Assembly (NCBI RefSeq): GCF_964340395.1
Contig: NC_135551.1
Span: forward strand, 18,178,503-18,240,502
DNA from: Glandiceps talaboti
Lineage: Eukaryota > Hemichordata > Enteropneusta > Spengelidae
Length of the DNA: 62,000 nucleotides
Reading direction: 5' to 3'
Shown: in pieces, positions 60,201 through 62,000 of the stretch
Position numbering within the stretch: the first letter of the stretch is position 1
How the letters are laid out: the number at the start of each line of letters is the position of its first letter
Made by a program: the position numbers and the translations under genes
Notes under the pieces: model-generated
Told to the model about the DNA's origin: nothing
The model's input: the letters and a program-made list of their open reading frames with translations, nothing else
The model's database searches: none

Positions 60201-61057
60201 TGAACTAATCCTGTATGTGTACATTGGTTGACATATGTTTACACTCCCAACAAATGTCTAGACTATACAATATTTTGTCTCTATGCAATCATACTATGCT
60301 TCAGTAAGTACAGCGATATGTTGTGAAAACATAGTTCAACAGTTACATGCAGTTAACAGGGGTTTGAATTATTACTATCTTAAGTTACGAGAACTATGAA
60401 TTTATTACAATAACAATGAAGCATACACGTACTGTAATCTGTTTTATAATCTATTCATGTTTTTAAAAACACACTCTCCAATTCATTAACGCCATAAGAA
60501 TCCTAAAATCCTTCCTAGGACACGGGTTCATTTGACCTTCTTAAATTTATGGGTTTCCACCAAAAATTACAGACATAACGCATTGTAAAGTGAGAATTAC
60601 TTTTCATATACTCTGTGTTCATAGTTACAAATGAAACTTTCTACTCACCAAGTAATTCCTTTTTTTTGGAAATGAAATCTATATTGTACTACACTGCAGT
60701 ACATCCCAGATGATACTAACATAACATTATGTGATTTCTTTTCAGTTTATTTACTCAACTTTAAGTTGGGTGCTCACTTGTCAGACACAAACAACCTTCT
60801 GGGGTTATCAAAACCAGAAAGATGATATCAATTTGAAAAAATTGGGGATTTCTTTTAAGTTTATTTACTCAACTTTAAGTAAGTTGGGTGGTCACTTGTC
60901 AGACACATACAACCTACTGGGGTAATCAAAACTACAAAGATGGCTTCAATTTACATGTACTTACATTTGACACATTGTGGCTTATTGGTGGGTTTCATAT
61001 GACCCAGACCTAACTGTCCCCAATCATTGGCACCAAATGTATATAAACGACCAGAAT
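19930..61057 (-). CDS. RPGR: RPGR orthologue (RCC1-propeller ciliary protein with CaaX box), 5'-partial, 22 exons
   Basis: Twenty-two exons whose phases join without a break encode 1,120 residues (3,362 nt plus one base from the missing upstream exon). Residues ~1-315 are RCC1 repeats with the usual LYxFGxxxxGQLGLG and SCGxxHTxxVT signatures, closest in layout to vertebrate RPGR. The rest is a low-complexity tail rich in Glu, Asp, Lys and Ser, interrupted by Pro/Ala segments. The protein ends CTIL-stop, the prenylation box of the constitutive human RPGR isoform, where it directs geranylgeranylation and PDE6D-dependent delivery to the cilium. RPGR works at the connecting cilium/transition zone with RPGRIP1 and small GTPases. 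The first one or two exons (start and first blade) are absent: they lie right of 61057, beyond a transposon end or beyond the window. The tail is the fast-evolving part, so its exon set could vary by isoform. Confidence 0.88.
20255..20500. repeat. ~42-bp minisatellite in the last RPGR intron
   Basis: About five degenerate copies of TACCCATGGTCAGGGTTA followed by (A)GCTCCTGTCCAGACTC. Confidence 0.85.
21123..21329. mobile_element. MITE-like family, copy 1 (short)
   Basis: Left end ACTAAGGCAGACATAAACTAAAACTATTG; right end a weak mirror ending TTGCCACTG. Related to 32886-33288 and 40880-41225 but with a shorter centre. Lies in the last RPGR intron. Confidence 0.45.
22791..22972 (-). CDS. RPGR: RPGR exon u
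   Basis: Acceptor CTTTCTGTAG, donor GTAATA, phase 1 to 0. Residues 1025-1085: [40 protein letters not shown], then a Lys-rich end, AKAAESPAK. Confidence 0.85.
23437..23916 (-). CDS. RPGR: RPGR exon t: 480-nt purine-rich Glu/Lys/Asp exon
   Basis: Acceptor AATACCCAG, donor GTAGAC, phase 1 to 1. Residues 865-1024. First a Lys/Glu coiled-coil-like stretch ([20 protein letters not shown] and so on, ~80 residues), then about 37 almost pure Asp/Glu residues, then another Lys/Glu/Ala block and [15 protein letters not shown]. The coding strand is nearly all purine. In composition it parallels the Glu/Gly-rich ORF15 exon of mammalian RPGR but without the glycines. Reading through the donor would add only GRQITMAT before a stop, a possible alternative C-terminus. 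Confidence 0.88.
24010..27056. repeat. 3-kb minisatellite, 49/47-bp unit, in RPGR intron between exons s and t
   Basis: About 60 head-to-tail copies. Each reads CTGTTCTAACTCACTATCAT, CTACAGTTGTAACTC, then one of the tails TTCCATTGGTCAGT, TTAGATTGGTCAGT, TTCCATAGGTCAGT or TTCCATTGTCAT. Tail variants occur in runs, which shows local unit homogenisation. The unit length is not a multiple of three and the coding-strand unit carries stops, so it is not translated through. On the transcribed strand each unit contains TGTAG and, six bases on, GTGAGT. Confidence 0.95.
27317..27470 (-). CDS. RPGR: RPGR exon s: acidic then basic
   Basis: Acceptor CTTTCATAG, donor GTATGT, phase 0 to 1. Residues 814-864: [40 protein letters not shown] and a Lys/Glu repeat. 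The split codon C|AG joins to exon t. Confidence 0.85.
27905..28160 (+). repeat. tRNA-derived SINE in an RPGR intron
   Basis: GGGTGAACAGTTAAGGCGAC, then GATTGAAATC and a perfect B-box match GTTCAAGCC (27953-27961). The A box is imperfect. The head resembles a tRNA-Ser/Leu-type sequence. The body extends to about 28160. Confidence 0.5.
28254..28331 (-). CDS. RPGR: RPGR exon r: acidic
   Basis: Acceptor TTTTTCTGTAG, donor GTATTA, phase 0. Residues 788-813: [20 protein letters not shown], then EETLKK. Confidence 0.82.
29690..29885. repeat. Dispersed repeat, copy 1 (GCACCCTCTAAACA type)
   Basis: Homologous in order to 32660-32870 (CACCCTCTAAACAAGTTTGA, ACACCAACATTTGGTATTCC, CTTACTTTGTGGTGACTCAC). 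More diverged than its partner. Confidence 0.55.
30235..30600. repeat. ~70-bp degenerate minisatellite with embedded (TG)n runs
   Basis: CTGTCTCTCATTGCCCATCT recurs about six times (near 30251, 30290, 30333, 30410, 30485 and 30558), each followed by (TGTC)n or (TG)n. The TG runs are at 30427-30462 and 30501-30534. The 136-141-codon Cys/Val/Leu frames here are artefacts. Confidence 0.9.
30765..30902 (-). CDS. RPGR: RPGR exon q: Ala/Thr-rich
   Basis: Acceptor TAATAG (weak), donor GTATTC, phase 0. Residues 742-787: [19 protein letters not shown], then [20 protein letters not shown] and ATEKLPE. Different in composition from its acidic neighbours; may be optional. Confidence 0.7.
32218..32460 (-). 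CDS. RPGR: RPGR exon p
   Basis: Acceptor TTTGATGCAG, donor GTAGTG, phase 0. Residues 661-741: [38 protein letters not shown], then Lys-rich [18 protein letters not shown] and VTTIVVQQ. Acidic serine clusters followed by basic stretches. Confidence 0.8.
32660..32870. repeat. Dispersed repeat, copy 2 (GCGCCCTCTAAGCC type)
   Basis: Shares GCCCTCTAAGCCAATTTGAC, GACGCACCAAAATTTGGTGT, TTCCCATATCTCTTACTTTA and GTGAGTCACAAGAAA with 29690-29885 in the same order. Intronic in RPGR. The ~110-codon frames here are by-products. Confidence 0.6.
32886..33288. mobile_element. MITE-like family, copy 2 (best preserved)
   Basis: The ends form ~50-bp inverted repeats: ACTAAGAC...ACTAAAACTATTGTTG on the left against CAACAATAGTTTTAGT...GTCTTAGT on the right, with terminal CAGT/ACTG. 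About 400 bp, no gene. Located in an RPGR intron. TTAACA flanks both sides (32876-32881 and 33291-33296), a possible target duplication. Confidence 0.6.
34543..34677 (-). CDS. RPGR: RPGR exon o
   Basis: Acceptor TCATTTGAAG, donor GTATCA, phase 0. Residues 616-660: [15 protein letters not shown] followed by [13 protein letters not shown]. Ser/Asp clusters resemble casein-kinase-2-type acidic sites; that is inference. Confidence 0.78.
35377..35454 (-). CDS. RPGR: RPGR exon n: coiled-coil-like
   Basis: Acceptor GCATATAAAG, donor GTACTA, phase 0. Residues 590-615: [20 protein letters not shown] then ESLGNE, with heptad-like leucines. Confidence 0.75.
35970..36660. repeat. 33-bp tandem repeat with 99-bp higher-order structure
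   Basis: Units of the form GAAATCAAGGTGATATGATG plus TCAT and a variable tail. Three tail types (AAGGTTTAC, GATATTTTA, AAGGCTTAA) alternate in fixed order, giving a ~99-bp higher-order unit. From ~36553 the unit shortens to ~30 bp (GGTGATATGTCATAATGGTA). Lies in the intron between RPGR exons m and n. A 66-codon frame exists on the minus strand because 33 is divisible by three, but it has no fitting splice chain. Confidence 0.9.
36717..36830 (-). CDS. RPGR: RPGR exon m: acidic
   Basis: Acceptor CATAAG (weak pyrimidine tract), donor GTAGAA, phase 0. Residues 552-589: [20 protein letters not shown], then a run of Glu at the end. Typical of the acidic RPGR tail. Confidence 0.75.
37479..37535. 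repeat. (CAA)n microsatellite
   Basis: About 18 pure CAA units in an RPGR intron. The poly-Gln frame across it is not joined to any exon. Confidence 0.95.
38765..38896 (-). CDS. RPGR: RPGR exon l
   Basis: Acceptor CAACTCTTAAAG, donor GTACTT, phase 0. Residues 508-551: [19 protein letters not shown], then [19 protein letters not shown]. Acidic and polar, no domain. Confidence 0.72.
39885..39935 (-). CDS. RPGR: RPGR exon k: 17-residue charged exon
   Basis: Acceptor ATTCTCATCAG, donor GTAAGT, phase 0. Encodes [17 protein letters not shown], a helical Lys/Glu segment consistent with a coiled coil. Confidence 0.7.
40880..41225. mobile_element. MITE-like family, copy 3
   Basis: The left part reads AAACACAAACTAAAACTATTGTTG. 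The right part is a decayed mirror (CAACAACATAAATATATTTTGTGTCTATCTTTAG, split by mismatches). The inner words TTTACACTATC, CAGCGTGATTA and GGCACAACTATC match copy 2 at 32886-33288. Non-coding. Confidence 0.55.
43157..43240 (-). CDS. RPGR: RPGR exon j
   Basis: Acceptor CTTTTCTGTAG, donor GTAGTA, phase 0. Residues 463-490, ending [13 protein letters not shown], a basic stretch that probably starts a helix. Confidence 0.75.
45067..45110 (-). CDS. RPGR: RPGR exon i: short 44-nt exon
   Basis: Acceptor TTCATTTTAG, donor GTATGG, phase 1 to 0. Residues 448-462, [15 protein letters not shown]. Supported by the phase change that exactly connects exons h and j. Confidence 0.72.
45492..45669 (-). CDS. 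RPGR: RPGR exon h: Pro/Ser/Ala-rich linker
   Basis: Acceptor GTTTTTGTAG, donor GTATAG, phase 0 to 1. Residues 389-447: [17 protein letters not shown], then [14 protein letters not shown]. Low-complexity linker with no recognised domain. Open in one frame and frame-compatible on both sides. Confidence 0.8.
46547..46804 (-). CDS. RPGR: RPGR exon g: closes the propeller, starts the tail
   Basis: Acceptor TGTCCCTTAG, donor GTAAGT, phase 0. Residues 303-388: [12 protein letters not shown] completes the propeller (VACGGCHMVVF in vertebrate RPGR). A hydrophilic linker follows with [17 protein letters not shown] and a basic end, RGRRRQKD. Confidence 0.9.
47222..47346 (-). CDS. RPGR: RPGR exon f: last RCC1 blade, first part
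   Basis: Acceptor CATTGTGTAG, donor GTAAGT, phase 1 to phase 0. Residues 261-302: [18 protein letters not shown], then FNQFEVQQ. The [11 protein letters not shown] stretch is the most RPGR-like signature in the window, close to [13 protein letters not shown] of vertebrates. Confidence 0.9.
48122..48280 (-). CDS. RPGR: RPGR exon e: RCC1 blade
   Basis: Acceptor CGATTACAG, donor GTAGGT. Residues 208-260: [19 protein letters not shown], then [15 protein letters not shown]. Confidence 0.92.
49092..49250 (-). CDS. RPGR: RPGR exon d: RCC1 blade
   Basis: Acceptor CCTTACAG, donor GTAAGT. Residues 155-207: [18 protein letters not shown] followed by [20 protein letters not shown] instead of GQLGL also occurs in the equivalent vertebrate blade. 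Confidence 0.92.
49330..49420. repeat. (TG)n microsatellite in an RPGR intron
   Basis: CTGTCTGTCTG leading into a long TG run, then GTGCG variants, 80 bp upstream of exon d. Cys/Val or His/Thr frames here are artefacts. Confidence 0.95.
49991..50140 (-). CDS. RPGR: RPGR exon c: RCC1 blade
   Basis: Acceptor TTTCTTTCAG, donor GTAAGT. Residues 105-154: [19 protein letters not shown], then [15 protein letters not shown]. The SCGYYH strand is nearly the same in vertebrate RPGR. Confidence 0.92.
50575..50793 (-). CDS. RPGR: RPGR exon b: RCC1 blades
   Basis: Acceptor TTGTACTTTCAG, donor GTAAGT. Residues 32-104: [29 protein letters not shown] and [12 protein letters not shown]. It covers the end of one blade and nearly all of the next in one exon. 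Confidence 0.9.
51178..51247. repeat. (TA)n-(TG)n microsatellite
   Basis: A TA run followed by TG runs with one TATG interruption, in the large RPGR intron. Confidence 0.95.
53141..53520. repeat. 37-bp minisatellite
   Basis: About ten copies of TACTACATGTATTTGAGTG plus TGTTATACTATGTATATG. Some units carry an ACATGTACATGTATG insertion. Confidence 0.9.
55167..55275. repeat. 36-bp triplicate
   Basis: Three almost exact copies of GAGAATAGTTGATATTATTA plus GAATTGAATGTTTTTT. Looser relatives (GAGAATAGTTGATAT, GAGAATGGTAGATGA) follow at ~55336 and ~55694. Confidence 0.85.
57518..59369. mobile_element. hAT-like non-autonomous DNA transposon, 1.85 kb, with 8-bp target duplication
   Basis: GTGGTAAT occurs immediately before (57510-57517) and after (59370-59377) the element. 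The ends are imperfect inverted repeats, CAGCGTGCGAAATTAA and CAGTGTGTGAACTTAA (13 of 16 match), with the CAG start usual for hAT ends. Both ends also carry the subterminal word CGGTCCTTATGACC (57605-57618 and 59325-59338). An 8-bp duplication plus such ends points to the hAT superfamily. Internal frames (up to 89 codons) show no transposase, so it is a deletion derivative or MITE. It sits in the first visible RPGR intron. Confidence 0.75.
60735..60950. repeat. ~105-bp tandem duplication next to RPGR exon a
   Basis: GATTTCTTTTCAGTTTATTT...CACTTGTCAGACACAAACAA and a second copy (GATTTCTTTTAAGTTTATTT...CACTTGTCAGACACATACAA) lie head to tail just downstream of exon a's donor. Intronic. Confidence 0.85.
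60965..61057 (-). CDS. RPGR: RPGR exon a (first visible): RCC1 blade
   Basis: Acceptor TTTTGCAG, donor GTAAGT, phase 1 to phase 1. Encodes [18 protein letters not shown] and a tail ending CVK, matching the second-blade exon of vertebrate RPGR. It is separated from the next exon by a 10.2-kb intron. Confidence 0.88.
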
Positions 61058-61126
61058 CTGCAAAACAGGAGATAATTCAACCATTAGTCATCAGTTTGGG
61101 TAAATGAGTGACGTCAAATATATTGT

Positions 61127-62000
61127 TTAACCCTTTCACCACCAATTCCCGCTATTGCGGGAACGCGCTAGGGCGCCCACCAATTCCCGCTATTGCGGGA
61201 ACGCCAAAGTTCATTCACCTACCTCGCCGTTAAGCCGTTTAACGGCAGCTATTGCTGCAAAATTTGATGCCATAACTAGTTCCACACATGCGTATTAGCC
61301 TTGTTTATCTACACAGCCATTTTGAAAGCATGACAGTGAACGGTATCTGGAGTACGATCAAAATGACGAGCGATCGTAATTTTTTGTGCGTTTTTCGCTC
61401 ACGAAATCGAATTTCAACATGGCGGAAGTAATTAACGGCTCTCATAACATGGCCTACGATATAAATTATGTCACTATCTTTGGATATTTCGACAGAATTT
61501 GACTTGAAATACATCGTTGAATACAAGTATTTAGCTATGGGAACACGTTGTACTTGTATGTAAGCATCAAATTCCCGCTAAGGCCGTGTGAGCTGCCGAC
61601 GGCAGTTTACGGTTGAATTTTTGAATGTCGTTCAAATTTACGCAATCTTGTGACCGTGCCGACGCCCATGCTAACGTTCTGGGGGTAATTTTGGGCTATA
61701 TCGTGGATTATTTTGGTTTTATTTCTTTTTGTTACGGCTCAATAATGACTTGTATTTGTATTAGCTCAGTGTGTAGAGGCATGGATGTACATCCATGGTA
61801 GAGGTCAGTGGAGGGAAACTTACTCGTGATATGGGCGATTTTCCGATCGGATTTTTTACGCGAGTTTTTCAATGTAAAATTCAAATTTCAACAACGCCGA
61901 AGCAAAATATGTCTCCCCTAACATCGTTTGCAATGTAAATAAAGGTGCTGTTCGTAGAAATTTCCACTCAATTTTGACTATGAATACGATGTTTTGTACA
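61127..62000. mobile_element. Probable piggyBac-like element end, running off the window
   Basis: TTAA at 61127-61130 is followed by CCCTTTCACCACC, the CCC start and TTAA target typical of piggyBac elements. Directly inside are two copies of CCACCAATTCCCGCTATTGC (near 61138 and 61178), each with a CCCGCTATTGCGGG near-palindrome. The sequence from here on is richer in CpG than the flanking intron. No transposase is visible up to 62000, and the other end would have to be outside. The missing upstream RPGR exons must lie beyond it. Confidence 0.45.

Larger units (their letters stand above)
50794..60964. other. 10.2-kb RPGR intron filled with repeats
   Basis: No exon found inside; the frame joins directly from exon a to exon b. 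It holds a (TA)n(TG)n tract, a 37-bp minisatellite (53141-53520), a 36-bp triplicate (55167-55275), a hAT-like element (57518-59369), a ~105-bp tandem duplication (60735-60950), and many TACATGTA palindromes. Confidence 0.7.

Overview
This is a eukaryotic nuclear window, AT-rich, with long introns, GT-AG splice sites, many microsatellites and minisatellites, tRNA-like SINE fragments and several DNA-transposon-type elements. The palindrome TACATGTA is very frequent. Together with a SUEL-type (rhamnose-binding) lectin gene and an RPGR orthologue, this suggests a marine invertebrate animal (deuterostome or lophotrochozoan). I cannot name the species. There is no sign of bacterial or viral gene organisation.

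Layout. 1-5000 is repeat territory. A large foldback structure has inverted arms at 1-~1440 and ~2213-3465, and carries blocks of a short satellite built on the palindrome TCGTAATTACGA. A second foldback element lies at about 4040-4975. 5000-10750 is intergenic, with dispersed and tandem repeats and no gene I recognise. 10779-16270 (+) is a complete five-exon gene for a secreted lectin: signal peptide plus three SUEL domains, 302 residues, including an 18-nt microexon. 16271-19929 is the space between two convergent genes and holds a SINE and other repeats.

19930-61057 (-) is an RPGR orthologue (retinitis pigmentosa GTPase regulator, a ciliary RCC1-propeller protein). I could place 22 exons whose reading frames all join, giving 1,120 residues. 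They start in the first part of the RCC1 propeller and run through a long acidic/lysine-rich tail to a C-terminal prenylation box, CTIL, followed by a stop. The first one or two exons are not in the window. The introns carry a 3-kb minisatellite (24.0-27.06 kb), a higher-order 33-bp repeat (36 kb), a three-copy MITE-like family, a 1.85-kb hAT-like element with an 8-bp target duplication (57518-59369), and other repeats. At 61131 a piggyBac-like end adjoins TTAA and runs off the right edge.

The two genes are unrelated in function and simply face each other tail to tail. I see no undescribed multi-gene system. The most unusual items are the foldback/palindromic-satellite complex with hammerhead-like motifs, the microexon of the lectin, and the purine-rich RPGR exon beside a minisatellite whose every unit carries splice-site-like hexamers.
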